Shown: piece after piece, positions 52,327 to 64,000 of the stretch | Layout: each line of letters begins with the position of its first letter | How positions within the stretch are numbered: the stretch's first letter is position 1 | Assembly (NCBI RefSeq): GCF_000220395.1 | Contig: NW_004086432.1 | Coordinates: forward strand, 1 to 64,000 | Direction: 5' to 3' | Origin: Ichthyophthirius multifiliis | Taxonomy: Eukaryota; Ciliophora; Oligohymenophorea; Hymenostomatida | Length of the DNA stretch: 64,000 bases | Notes under the pieces: generated by a model | The model's database searches: none | The model's input: the letters and a program-made list of their open reading frames with translations, nothing else | What the model was told of the DNA's origin: nothing | Translations under genes and position numbers: made by a program

Positions 52327-53985
52327 TTTACATAATTTAATCGTAATTTAATTAAGAAAAAAGCTGCTCAACAATTTATAAAGAAGAAAAAAAAAGATAC
52401 TTTTTAAATTCAAAGAGAAGAAGAAGAAGAATTTTAATAAAATATAATATAAGAAATACCTTCTTTCTAAAAAAATGATACTTTTCAAGAAATTATTAAT
52501 AATTTAAATAAATTATCTATTTAGACTTTGTAATTAAAAAGTAAATAATTAATTGAAAAACTTAAAAGCGAGCATTTTAAATATAATTCAAAATTAAAGC
52601 CTCTACTTTATAATTTTTAATATTCTAAAGATGAAATCGATAGGATTAACAAATATAAAAAATATGCCATTGAAGGTTTGGAATCTTACTTTGCCAGTAT
52701 AAAAGATTTATTCTAACACGAATATGATTATAAGATTAAAAAATGTAAAAAAAGGGCAATATTTTTGCATGCTTTGTCCCGATTATAGGCTTAAATAAAT
52801 TTATATAACAACTGTAAGTCTTCCAATGATTTCTAAGAATTCTTATCTTTTAATTATGATCAATATTTGGATTTTTTAAAGGAAACATTTGATTAAATAA
52901 TGGCTGAAAATAACTAAATAGGTCCAAAATTTAACATAATCTATGAGAATCTATATGAATTATTCACTTCTTTACAAAACTACATTTCCATATCTATATC
53001 GCACAGCCAAAAATACTTCTAACCTCCTTTTCTAATAGAAAATGCAAGCTAAAGTAACGAAATTCCTTTATATTATAACAATATAGATAAAAATCACATA
53101 TACATATATAATACTTAAGAAAGAATTTTCAAAAAACTGCCAATAAAAAACGCTGAAAAAACAAGTGATTTTTTTAAAAGAAATAATTTTCAAATTTTAA
53201 ATGACGAAAATTTCATTTATTTTTTGTGCGGGCAAAAATTTAACCTCGAAAAAAACGTATTTTTTCCCTCCAAAAAAAATTTCAAAATCTCCATTAAAGA
53301 CGGAAATATTTACCAAATATAGAAAATGCCTTATAAAAAAAGTAAATTCGGTTCTATTTTATAAAATAATGAATATATATATATATTCGGCGGGATTTAA
53401 AAAAATGAAAAAATAAAAACTAATTCAATAGAAAAATACTCTATAAAGGAAAATAAATGGGAAATACTTCCCTAAACAATGCATAAATATCGCATAAACC
53501 CATTATTATCTATTTTTAATAATAATTAAATATATATATTTGGAGGTACTGAGGACAAAGTCAATATTTCTTAATCTATAGAAATATTTTGTTTAAAAGC
53601 TTAAAAAATAGTCAATTTCTTAGAAAAGCCATTAAATTATAGATGCTATATTCCCCGTTAACTAGGCTATGCAATATAAATAAATAATGAACAAATTCTA
53701 CTATTTGGAGGATTTATTGGAAGAAAATAAATTCCTAATAATACTATGCAAATATATAATATAAGTAAAAATTCAGTATTAAATCTTACAAATGAATACC
53801 TACCTTAAGGCGTTTTATAGGATTTTTAGGCAGGATAACCAGTTGTTTTTGATGGAAATATTTTCTTTTTGAATACTTTGGTGGCTTAATGTTTTCCGAA
53901 TTTGTAAATAATGTCCGGAGTTTGTAATGTGTTTTTAATTAATTTCAATTAGTAGTAAATAATATATACTTTTACGTGTAATTGA
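51813..53985 (+). CDS. B-box zinc finger / Kelch-repeat protein
   Basis: About 720 codons, no intron found. N-terminus: B-box-like zinc finger NCALCKQI, FCIQCNKVYCTECHKTHH (residues about 7-36). A low-complexity Asn/Gln tract follows (52203-52329), then a coiled-coil-like middle (EKLKSEHFKYNSKLKPLLYN and on). The C-terminal beta-propeller has Kelch motifs such as IYIFGGIQKNEKIK, IYIFGGTEDKVN and LLFGGFIGRKQIPNN. The stop TGA is at 53983-53985. Reading from the start ATG, the frame must change by one base inside the (AAT/TAA)n tract to reach the Kelch frame; both halves look genuinely coding. Kelch/B-box proteins act as scaffolds or ubiquitin-ligase adaptors; no substrate can be inferred here. 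Confidence 0.82.
52203..52329 (+). repeat. (AAT/TAA)n trinucleotide tract in the coding region of the Kelch gene
   Basis: About 20 consecutive trinucleotides read as Gln (TAA) in the upstream frame and Asn (AAT) in the downstream frame. The two flanking coding halves are one base out of register across it. Confidence 0.85.
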
Positions 53986-54286
53986 AGAATAAGTAATAAA
54001 TATATTTTATTGTATAAATATATAATCATTCTTTTTATTTATATTTATAATTTTAAAATAATTAAGATTATAATTAATTTTTTTGTAAAATTAAAATTTT
54101 CAATAATAATAAATTTTATTTAATTTTTTTTATAAAGTATTCATTTATTATTATTTTAAATTATATTATTTTCTTTAAAAAGATTTTGTAAATAAATTAT
54201 TAAATTAAAAAAACTAGATAAAAAAATTATACAAAGAATAACAATAATAAATATAGATTTTTTATAAATAAAAAAAAATAAAAATA
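53986..54286. other. Intergenic spacer between convergent genes
   Basis: A/T-rich sequence between the 3' ends of the Kelch gene and the GCP3 gene. Nothing else seen. Confidence 0.45.
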
Positions 54287-54430
54287 TCAGGAAAAAAATT
54301 AACCATTATTAATATATTATAAATTTAATCCAACTATTTTTTATTTTTTTAAAGTTGTAAACTATTACTACTAAAAATACTTATTATCATTATTATTAAC
54401 ATTATCATTATCATTATTATTAACATTATC

Positions 54431-54471
<41 letters not shown>

Positions 54472-54472
54472 G

Positions 54473-54518
<46 letters not shown>

Positions 54519-57012
54519 TTATTATTTTATTTATTTTTTTAATTACTAGTATATTCTATATTATCTAAATTTTATTACTATTGTAATAGATATAACCTTC
54601 TATTACTTAAAATTTAAGCTTTTTAGAATTAATAAAATTCATTAAAATCCATTTAAAAAAGTAAAATATTGACATTTTATTATTTCAAGACATTCATAAA
54701 TTCCATAACTACTTTCTCAAAATTATCTTTAATATTTAAAATTTAATCCGGAATTTTAAATTTACTTTAAATATCATTTAATTCCATTTCTTAATTTTAG
54801 TCATATCCTTATTAAATAATCTATTTAATCTCCAAACAATTCACAATCTCCTAAATTCTTTCCAAAAGTTCTCTAAAATGAAGCAATTATACCTTAACTA
54901 ATCCACAAAACTATCCTATAATTGCCAAAGCCTTCTCGAATATTGCCAAAACCGTTTCCATTTTCTTCATTTAGGAACATTTTTTGACACAATTATTCTA
55001 AAAAAGCCTCATGACTTTCCATAATACCTTCTAAATCTCCTTTTTCTTCAATTTCTTGCATAAATTTCTTCCAAAACCTTTCAATTTCTACAAAAGCATA
55101 ATCATGGAAATTATTTACAAATAAATTCATTTAATTCCTAATTCCACAAACACATTTTAAAAAGGAATTAAAAAATATATTATATTTTTCCAAAAACTCT
55201 TCTTTTTCCAAAAAGCATTTTTTCTTTTTCCTATTCATCTCGAAATTCCTTTAAAACCCCTAAAAATCCCTCCATATAATTCCCAAAAAAAGCCCACATT
55301 TTTTCACTCTCCACAAAAAGTTAAAAACACGTTTATATTTCTCCATTTTCCCCACTGAAAAAATGCAATCTACAGGAGCTCCAATTTTATACTCTATACA
55401 AAAGACATCCCACCCATTTTGAAAAACGCATTATCTTTTTCCTGAAAAATCAACTAAACAACACCCTAAAACACCTCCTTTTATTTTCAAATTACACATT
55501 CTAACTGCATTTTCTACAAATTATACTAGTTAAACTTTCTATATATGTACTGAGCTTTACTCCATATACCCACTTTCCTATATTATTTATAATAAATAAT
55601 GTAATAAAATCACCTTATTCTTATAATAGAAATAATTTAATGTTCCTTAAATGCACTTTTAGCTCAAATTTGTTATTAAGAGCGTCTAATAGTTACTTGT
55701 TAGTCTATTTATAAGCCTCATTTAACCATCAAGGGAACTCTTCTTCCAAATCCTCTCGGTTCTTAGCATTTAGCAAATTTAAATTGACCTTCCAATCCCC
55801 TTATTCGCATATTTTCTGTAAAAAGATTACACTCTTTCCCACATTAAAGGCTCTCTGAACCTCCCTCTAACGCAAAAAGCACGGAATCTACTAAAAATTG
55901 ATCTAAAACTTCCCATTCCATATAAATTCAGAGTAATATTTGGCTTATTCCTATTCCAAAAATCCTTCTTTGATAAAAAAAGCTTATCCAAAATCTACTA
56001 AACTGCCATAAAAAATCCATTAATTAACCTACAAATTAAAACTGGCCAAAGCTTTCTCTAATAGCCTTCCAAAGAGTTATTTTACATCTAAATTTCCAGT
56101 CTATAAATAAACATAAATCTAAGAAATAATCTACATTCCTTCACTACCTTTAGAAGCCTCAATAATTACAAAAATCCACTTTAATTTTTCCAATCCTTCC
56201 TAAATCCACAAAATGATCTAAGAAAATTTCATATTTTATTTCTAGTTTTCCAAAACTACTATAAGTCTATAATATTCATTTAATTCGGTTCTTAATTATT
56301 AATTTAAGGCTTACCGGATTTTATCTATTGATTAAACTTGCAAATAACTTTCGATTTTTTAATATAATTAGGCTAATTGGGATATTTTAGAGATTATTTA
56401 GGCAAAAGAAGTACTCTAAATCTCATATGTAGGATCTAATTGATATTTTTTTTCTTTTTAATTGAATTTTATATATGTTCCGTCAATTTATTAAAGGACG
56501 AAAATTAAGTCTTTTATTAAATTTTCTTCAGTTATTTTTTAAGTGCTTTTTTTGTTAAATTTTTAATGGGAATTCTATATACTTTCTTATGTACTATTTA
56601 AAGTCAAATTATTCTTATTATTTTTATCGTTTACCAAAGGTGAAAAACAGCGCGAAATCTATAAAATCTTTTAAGGAATTTCATTTGAATTTGTTAATAA
56701 AAATAATAAATGTAATATTTTTTCTTTGTTTTTTAATATTTTTTTCTATTCTAATGTATTTAATAAACCTTATAAATTCTCCCTTTCTAAAGGAGATTTT
56801 ACTTATAAAAGAACACTTTATATAATATTTGGATTATATATATATGGAGAAGATTAATGAATTGAAAGATTTCTCATAAAATAACTTAAGTATTGGTTTA
56901 AAGTTTACTCTTTTATCTTTTTTGGCATTATTTATTATATTAAATTGTATATTAATTATGTATTTGGATTTCCTTCATTATATTTTGGACAAGTTGGACT
57001 TATTAAATTCAT
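54287..57012 (-). CDS. GCP3: Gamma-tubulin complex component 3 (GCP3/Spc98)
   Basis: Structural subunit of the gamma-tubulin complex that nucleates microtubules at basal bodies and centrosomes. About 907 codons, close to the animal GCP3 length. GRIP1 features: NLIKDLIFVLQQIDGTYIKF (near 56,470), the YRLIVVLE helix, and WIFYGSLVDFG (near 56,000). GRIP2 features: LLQEQGDFI, LVQFVENAVR, GWDVFCIEYKIGAPVDC, KYKRVFNFLWRVKK, the helices up to HEAFLEQ, and near the C-terminus MDFNEFYQFQK, matching the GCP3-type ending. The GWDVF and DFNE-x-Y matches favour GCP3 over GCP2. The tail is an Asn/Asp-rich low-complexity run ending at TGA 54287-54289. Two one-base frame discrepancies: around 55,575-55,625 and at the T-run 54980-54985. 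The start (57010-57012) is the most upstream in-frame ATG. Confidence 0.92.
54381..54530 (-). repeat. (ATT/ATC)n microsatellite encoding the Asn/Asp-rich C-terminal tail of GCP3
   Basis: Interrupted trinucleotide tract (ATTATC and ATT units on the + strand) giving Asn/Asp-Asn repeats just before the end of GCP3. It lies after the last conserved GCP helix, so length change should be tolerated. Confidence 0.75.
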
Positions 57013-57223
57013 TTTTTTATTTTTTTTTGCTTTTTTTATTTTATTTAATTTATTTTTTTTTTAAAAAAAAAATAAAAAAATTTAAAACTTTTTTTTTTTT
57101 TTTTTAAAAAAAAAATACACTTTTTTTTTTATAACAAAAAAAAAATATTTCAATTTCAATATCAGATAAATTTGCCATATTATATATATATATATATATT
57201 TTATATATATATATATAAAAAAA

Positions 57224-58747
57224 TATCATTATTATATTTTTCTACTATAATTATTTTCAAAAGAACTAAAAAGCTCGTCATTAAAATTTTATAACTAAAA
57301 GAAAGGATTACTCATTCCTTATATGTATTCTTCATTAATAATATTTTATATTATCTATATTTGATCATTTTTAACATATTCTGATAATTCATTATTACTT
57401 TTTTCTTAAAATAAATTTAAATCTTCTTCTTCTTATTATTATTAATCTCTACTATATATATTTTTAATAATTTGAAATAAATTTTTATCTAATTTTTATA
57501 AGGCAGAATCTAAAAAATGTTTCTAAGAATTTATTTTTGGATTAATTAAAAAAATATTTTAGTAAGAAATTTATTTTTAGCTTTTTAATCCTTCTTATTA
57601 TTCATTTAAAAAAAAATTGAATTCTTCGTTTTTTTGTATTATAAAAGAATTTTATAATAAAATTTAAGATCGGGTTTATTTATTTTAAATAAAACTTTTT
57701 AAAAAATAATCAGTTTATAGACATAACTTAAAATTTTAAAAGTCAAAATCATTAAAGTTTTAGATAAAACTATGATTTTTAATAAAATCTATTAATAAAA
57801 AACTATCTTAATAATATTTATTATGTATTTCTTATATTTTATATAATTATTCTAAATTATAATTTTCTATTTTTTCTGATATTTAAAAATAATAATGAAA
57901 TAAAAAAAAAAAACTAAAAATAGAATAATTTATATAAATATATACATAAAAATATGATTATAATCATTTAAATTGATCCATAAAAATTTAAAATAGAAAT
58001 TAAAAGTAATTAAAAGCAATATTAATTAACTTAAAATTCTAAATATCCCCTTTTAAATATTTCTTTGGTTTTATAAAATAAATAAATAGATAAATAAATT
58101 AGTATTTACATTTTTCATTTGTTTATGATAAATCAATTATAATATTATAAACATTCTAATAGTTTTAGAATTCATTTATTATTGTATTAAAAGACATTTT
58201 ATCTAAAATAGCTAATTTTTCTTATTTATTTACAATATTAAAGCTTGAATATTTTAAATTATATAATCTACTTTTTTACTTAATCAATTTAAAATATTTT
58301 TTTATAAATTCATCAATTCTAGGAATATCTTTTTTCTCCAAAAAATTTAAATAAAATAATAATTTTTATTTTATTTTTTTGATTACAATTATATTATTAT
58401 AAGTTTCTCATTTATTCATTTAATTTAAAATTATCTACTTGAGGAATATTTAAGTTTTATATTTCTTTAATAAAGCATCTCAATTCTACACATCTATCTA
58501 ATAATATTAAATTCTTTAATAAATAATTCCATTTATTATTTGATTCGCTAAATTATAATTTTGTAACTATTACTTTGAATGCTTTTTCAGCATTTGTTTC
58601 TTAATCATCTCCTTAAAAGCTTTTTATTATTTCTTATATTATATGTATTTTTTATTTTTAAATCTTATATTTTACATTAAATATCATTTTCTGATGCTGG
58701 TTCAAAATCTCCACTAAATGTAGCTCTTAATCTTGCCTATAAAAATA

Positions 58748-58779
<32 letters not shown>

Positions 58780-58873
58780 ATATATATTTATACATATAAA
58801 TTTGATTTTTTACCTATTCAAATTTTGTTTATGCTCCAATTGAAAAGCAATGTCTAATAAAAGATATAATCAT
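57224..58873 (-). CDS. ANTH/ENTH-type clathrin adaptor with NPF motif
   Basis: Probable endocytic adaptor of the AP180/epsin group. The N-terminus carries an ENTH/ANTH-like helical domain in short exons: QARLRATFSGDFEPASENDI, then after an intron QIIKSF, AEKAFKVIVTKL, and NKWNYLLKNLILLDRCVEL. Introns are near 58741-58800, 58640-58685, 58380-58440 and 57,900-58,140 (boundaries of the last two not fixed). The C-terminal part is unstructured, Gln/Asn/Glu-rich and contains GMSNPFFQ, an NPF motif of the kind bound by EH-domain proteins. The stop TGA is at 57224-57226, the start ATG at 58871-58873. The 5' exons are confidently coding; the middle is less certain. ENTH versus ANTH cannot be settled by eye. 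Confidence 0.68.
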
Positions 58874-59068
58874 TTTTTATTTATTTTTAAATAAAAAATA
58901 AAAAATAAAAATAAAATATATTTTAAAAATAAAATTAAGGATTAAAAATTTAAATATTTAAAATTAAAAAATAGAAAAAAACATTTTACTAAAAATAAAA
59001 ATAAAAAAATTTCAAATTATTTAAAAAAGTGCATAAAGTAATTAAATATATATTTTTATATAATTAAT

Positions 59069-61496
59069 TCAAATATTATTACTTTCATATATATTATTAC
59101 TACTATATTTTTTTATAATTTCCTCAACTTCTTTATTCTAATAAATAGTAAAATCTGAATAATAGTTATTTTTCTGATTAATATTATAATTTTTATCATT
59201 TAAATCATTATTTTTCTAATTAAAATAATTATTTTTCTCATTAAAATTATTATTATTATTGCCATTTAAATTATAATTATAATTAATATCAGTATAATTA
59301 TTATTATTATCATTAAAATTATAATTATTATAATTAAAATTATTATTTTTCTCATTATAATTAATATCATTAAAATTATTATTTTTATAAATAAAATTAT
59401 TATTATTAATCTCATTAAAATTATTATTTTTCATATTATAATTATTATTTTTCTCATTAATATTATAATGTTTATAATTAAAATTATCTTTAATTTCATT
59501 AAAATTTTAATTATTATAATTAAAACTATTATTTTTCTCATTAAATTTATTATTATTTTCATTAATATTATTATTTTTATCATTACAATTATCAAAAGTA
59601 TCTCCTCTTTCAATTTAATTATTATCTTTTTAAATTAACTCTTCTAAATCAAAACTAGTCAGACTACATTATTTTCTATTATTATATCTTTTCATATAAT
59701 TATTATTTACTTTTACATTTTAAATAATATTTTTAGTTATAATGTCATCATCATATTTCATATTATGATTATAACTAGATATAAAATTACAAAACCTACT
59801 TTCCAATTAATTACTATTATTATTATAAACATTATTATTATTATGAGTATATCCTAAAAAATCACTATTTCTCATTTTCTAAGATTAATCTTTATTCTAT
59901 TACTAAACTTAAAAACTATATTATTATAATTATTAATGTTATTAATTTTTTTATAATGGTAAAGGGGATTTACTTCTTTAATTTGAACAAGCTTTATAAT
60001 CATAAGGATCATCTTTAAAATCATTTTAATTAATTTATTAATTCATCATATACTATTCTTTTCTAGAAGGCGTTTTAGAATTAAATCTATAATATCCTAA
60101 TCCATTCCTACAAGGAGAAATATCACAAATGTTTTCATTTTCATAATTTTAATTTTAAATTAAATTAATATTTTCTAAAACATTATTTTCAAAATTTTTA
60201 TGATTTTCAGGTGAAACCTATTTTTTTTTTAATAAAAATCAGATATCTTTCTCTTTTCATTTTAAAATAAACTAATTTAATTATCATTTTCTTCTTTTTT
60301 TTTTATTATATTATTTTTCTATTCACTATATCTTTAACTATTAATCTAAAGACAACTTTTATTACTAAAAATCTAATATTATATATTTTGTTATTAATAA
60401 TATTTCTACATTTCCTAAAATTCTAAAATAGTTTACTTACTCTTCATTTTTTCTATTAATCTTTTAATTTCATGTTTCTAATAAGAGGGTAAAAGATTAT
60501 CTTCCTTATTAGATCTAACAATATTAACCTAAAGCTCAGGTTTATTTAGGAAATCATTAAATTTTCCTATATCTCTACAGCTTTTTTCTTTATAAAAATG
60601 TACATTTTACATATAAAATTCATCCCAATTTTTATTTTTTTAATATTAAAGCGAATTTTTTTAGAAACCCTATATTTTTTCGCAAATATCAATAATAAAA
60701 GCACTATTACCCTATTTAGGTTAATAATATTCAATTATTATTTCCTATATTTATAATTCTTATATTATGTATTTTTATATTTTTCCTTCTGTTTTTCCTT
60801 CCTAAAAAATAAAACCAAAAATCTACTTTATAATCTAATGTAACATATTATTATGTTCTTACTCCAAAAGTATATTTATAACTACTTCTATAACCTAATT
60901 TTCGATAATCCCATCAATAATAACAGGGAACCCTATATGTAAAAGCTATTCTATAATCTTAAGTACGTTTATCTTCAACAAATTACACTTTCTATCTTTT
61001 TTTGGCTTAAAATATCCTTCAAAAAGCTCATTATTTTACCAAAATTACTCACCAAAGGCTAGTTTTAATACTGATTTAGCATAATATTGTAATACTGTGA
61101 GTCTTCAGTATAATTTTTAAGAAATTAAGCACCGTTAAACGCATAGTATTTAGTTAATTCTAGAATGATCTCGCTAATTTAAGTTCTCGTGTCAATTTTT
61201 TCACTTTTAAAATTTTAAAACAATAAATCAACAAAAACCTAAGAACAAAAAAATTCAATTAATTACTAGCCGTCTTGTATATAGAAATATTTTTTAATAG
61301 TTTCGACATATAAATTCTAAATATTTTTTTATTCTTCAATGTTTAAAAAATCAAAATTTTTTAAAATTTTTAATAAAAATTCAATTTTTTTATCAATTAA
61401 ATTTAATTTTACTTTGTTTCTTTCCACTAAAAATACATTTTTTAAAAATTCACCTTTTATATAATATATATAAATATGTAAATATATATATATAAA

Positions 61497-61539
<43 letters not shown>

Positions 61540-62048
61540 ATATATATATATTATTAATTTAATTTACTTATAGATTCAATATATAAATGTTTTATTATTT
61601 TATTTATATTATTAAATGTAAATTCAACTACTATATTAGGATTTATTTCTAGTAATTTAGTTAACAATTTAGACCAATAACCTGCTTATACATAATTTAA
61701 TGGAATAGATTAATCCAAAAATTTCTAAAGTTATTCAAAATATATATCTTAATCAGCTTTATTTGTGAAAAATTATTACAAAATAAATTAAACATCAAGT
61801 AAATTATTTGATATTTATGGATATTTATATGTTATATTTAAGTTTTATGTATTTTAGGATTCTTAAGAAATATATTTTATCAATTTTTTTATTGCAACAG
61901 GATTATTTTGGAAATAAGATTTTAATTTTTAATTTCTGTCAGTTTATAAATCGTTTACTAATTAATCATCGAAATCTAAAAGGATATCTAGTAATTAATC
62001 ATCATCTTTTGAATAATTTTAAAAAACTTAATTATATCTGGATGACAT
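59069..62048 (-). CDS. SAPS-domain protein, PP6/Sit4 phosphatase regulatory subunit
   Basis: Regulatory subunit of the PP6/Sit4 phosphatase. The N-terminus matches the SAPS family: LLDILLDFDDQLVNDLQ (near 61,980), KYPQISNNLLDVQFILQQFF, SIPLNYVQAGYWSKLLTKLL (near 61,680) with the family's PLN-x3-AGY core, and later NMLHQIIKQI, EGKTEGKIQ and GNSAFIIDICEKI (near 60,700). An intron occupies about 61459-61572. The C-terminal third is low-complexity and Asn-rich (59200-59620), ending YESNNI before TGA 59069-59071. The frame appears to break by one base near 61,085-61,100 (between NGAQFLKNYTEDS and QYYAKSVLKLAFG). About 950 aa. The start ATG at 62046-62048 precedes the conserved acidic N-terminus. 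Confidence 0.82.
59200..59620 (-). repeat. Asn-rich low-complexity coding region of the SAPS gene
   Basis: Repeated AAT-rich codons give NNNFNE, NYN and NDI type runs. It is in frame with the SAPS protein and its C-terminal end. Such Asn tracts are common in A/T-rich protist genomes. Confidence 0.75.
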
Positions 62049-63009
62049 TTTTTTTTTGTTTTAATAATAATATAATAATATTTATAAATATTTTTTTTAT
62101 TTATTTTATAAATTATTTATGTGTTTTTTTTTATTTTTATACATATTTTATTTTTTTTAAATAAAATGCTTTAATTTATGGTAAGATTAAAATATTAAAA
62201 AAAAAAAAAAATTTAATAAATAAAATTTTTAATATATATTTAGATGAAATTTTTTATTTTTATTTATTTTTTTTATTAAAAAAAACTATTATATTTAAAA
62301 TATGATTTAAATTTACTATAATTAAAATTCAATTAAGATAATATTTTTATTTATAAAAAAAAGATAGTTATATAATTATATTATTATAATTACAAAAAAT
62401 TATTAAAATCTATTAATTTGTAATAAAAAGAATGTAAATTTAAATATAATTTAAAAATTATAAATTAATTCTTTTATATAATTTTATAAGTTTAAAAATA
62501 ATAATTTAAACAAATAAATTTTATTAATAATTTATTTTTAAAAAAATTAAAATGGTTTTTTTATAAATTGAAAATATATTTTTTTTATTAAAAATATAAA
62601 AAAAAAAAAAAAAAAATTAAAATAGAAATATAAAAATAAATTTAAAAATAAAAATAAAAAATATATAAATATATAATAAATAAATATATAAATAAATAAT
62701 ATAATATATAAAAATATAAATATATATATATATATTTATTTTTTTATAAAAAAACTTTTTAAAATAAAATATTTCATATTTTTATTAAAATATATATATT
62801 TTTTAGTAATATTTATAAAATTTTATCAAAAAATATATAAACATAAACAAATCGAAATTACTTATTTAATAAAAAAAAAAATTAAAAATATTAATATAAA
62901 AATTAAAACAGCATTAAAATTTCAAAATTAATCAAAAAAAATATCAAAAATTTTATAATTTAAAAATATTTTTTTTTTTTTTTTTAAATATATTATTTAA
63001 TTTAATAAT
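62049..63009. other. Intergenic A/T spacer (about 960 bp)
   Basis: Extreme A/T, with poly-A/T runs near 62200, 62600 and 62966. A 118-codon stop-free frame on the + strand (61808-62164) overlaps the SAPS start antisense and is judged spurious. It holds the SAPS 5' flank and the DP 3' flank. Confidence 0.5.
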
Positions 63010-64000
63010 TCATTATTATTTATTTAATTTATTAAAAAAATTACAAAACTTTTTTCCTAAAAGTTTTGATTTATATTATTCATCTATTTAAAATAATTTC
63101 TAATAACAAATATAATCAATATCAGAAAACAATTTCAAATATTCCTTAGCATAAATTTATAAGCTATTTTATTCTTTATACATTTTCAATATAATTTTCT
63201 AAAGAAAAAATAATCAATCATATAAATAAATAAATATATAATTTTTATATTTAATAAATACTTTAATTATAACATATATAATATTTTTTTAAATAAATCT
63301 ACCTAATTTTCTGATTATTATCCATTTAATATTAATAAAGGGAAATAAAACTTTTATTATTATTCATTTTAAAATTATTTCTATTATTATTCTTTGTTTC
63401 TTTATAAAAGCAAATTAACAGTTAAAAACTAATTTACTTATCCTTATAGAAGTTTAATCTTTTACTATATTTTTTCTTTTATTTTTTCTAATTAATCTTA
63501 ATATTTTTTAGATTCTTTCCAAATATCACTTTTAAGACATTTACCTTAATAACAAATTTCAAAATTAAAAATTTAATTAATAAAATATACCTATTAAATT
63601 TGTAGTATTTATACAAAAAACTTTTTTTCCTTTTTTCTATATTACATCTGAAGCAATTAAAACATTTAAAGAATCATAGACTCTTCTTTTGATATTTAAT
63701 TCAAGTTTAAGCTATATATTTTTAAATTATTAATAAAAAAATATTAAATGAATATATATTTATTAATATATAAATAAAGAAATTTATATATATTTAATTT
63801 ATTAAATAATTTATATATTTATTGTTCACGAATTCTTAATCAGATAAATTTTTCTATTTCAATCTTAAATTTTTAATAAGACAATTAGCTACTTCTTTAT
63901 AACTTGTGGTTTTCTATTTTTGGACAATTTATTTAACTTATAAAGATAAACTTCTTAATCCCATATTTAACTCATTATTACCTTATTATTGAAGTGTTCC
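63010..64000 (-). CDS. TFDP: DP (E2F dimerisation partner) transcription factor, 5' end beyond window
   Basis: Partial gene: the N-terminus lies past base 64000. Winged-helix DNA-binding domain: GLRSLSLQVKQIVQKQKTTS then YKEVANCLI (near 63,850-63,960), and after an intron NIKRRVYDSLNVLIASDVI (near 63,650-63,700), carrying the RRVYD-x-LNVL signature shared by DP proteins. A DP-type dimerisation coiled coil follows (LEKIKEKIQQKIKLLQGQ) with LLLQRNKEQ and YFPLLILNG. The C-terminal part (QIYAKEYLKLFSDIDY) ends at TGA 63010-63012. Introns lie near 63,720-63,830, 63,545-63,600 and 63,205-63,310. With E2F it would control S-phase genes; no E2F gene is in the window. Confidence 0.85.

Noticed and set aside
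56922-57107. Hydrophobic 61-codon plus-strand frame
   Set aside because: Antisense to the GCP3 N-terminus plus poly-T; its composition is that of A/T noise.
61808-62164. 118-codon plus-strand open frame
   Set aside because: Overlaps antisense the SAPS N-terminus, which matches its family; the second half is A/T spacer translated as Phe/Ile/Tyr.

Overview
The window reads as a piece of a ciliate (oligohymenophorean) somatic genome. Base composition is extremely A+T-rich, and spacers and introns are almost pure A/T. Twelve protein genes become open only if TAA and TAG are read as glutamine and TGA is the only stop. Introns are mostly short (about 41-200 nt), begin GTAA or GTAT, end AG, and are often filled with TA runs. 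This matches hymenostome ciliates; composition and intron style suggest Ichthyophthirius or a close relative (inference). Conventional ORF calling fails here because TAA/TAG are everywhere inside real exons, so all genes below were read by hand. No rRNA, tRNA, CRISPR array, transposon or telomere repeat was seen.

Layout. Left arm: a Sey1/RHD3-type ER-fusion GTPase (660-3587, +), a small secreted protein ending in KKEL (4190-4876, -), a Polo-like kinase (5296-7475, -) and a transmembrane EGF/RING-H2 protein (7726-9767, -). Centre: one enormous gene (11701-46255, +; about 27 introns, roughly 10,600 codons). It encodes a signal peptide, about 180 furin-like cysteine-rich repeats, a distinct CxC-type repeat block, a REJ-like region, a GPS motif and a polycystin-like multi-pass tail. 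Right arm: an NT-C2/coiled-coil protein (46633-47537, -), a cyclic-nucleotide-gated-type K+ channel with a zinc knuckle (47917-51475, -), a B-box/Kelch protein (51813-53985, +), gamma-tubulin complex component GCP3 (54287-57012, -), an ANTH/ENTH clathrin adaptor with an NPF motif (57224-58873, -), a SAPS-domain PP6 regulatory subunit (59069-62048, -) and the 3' part of a DP transcription factor (63010 to the window end, -).

The genes do not form an operon. Several are cell-division genes (PLK, GCP3, SAPS/PP6, DP), others are membrane or trafficking genes (Sey1, ANTH, RING, channel). The most unusual object is the giant repeat receptor. Several genes show one-base frame discrepancies in A/T homopolymers or microsatellites, with a tight cluster at 28.74-30.05 kb inside the giant gene. 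These look more like sequence errors than biology, but they are listed one by one.
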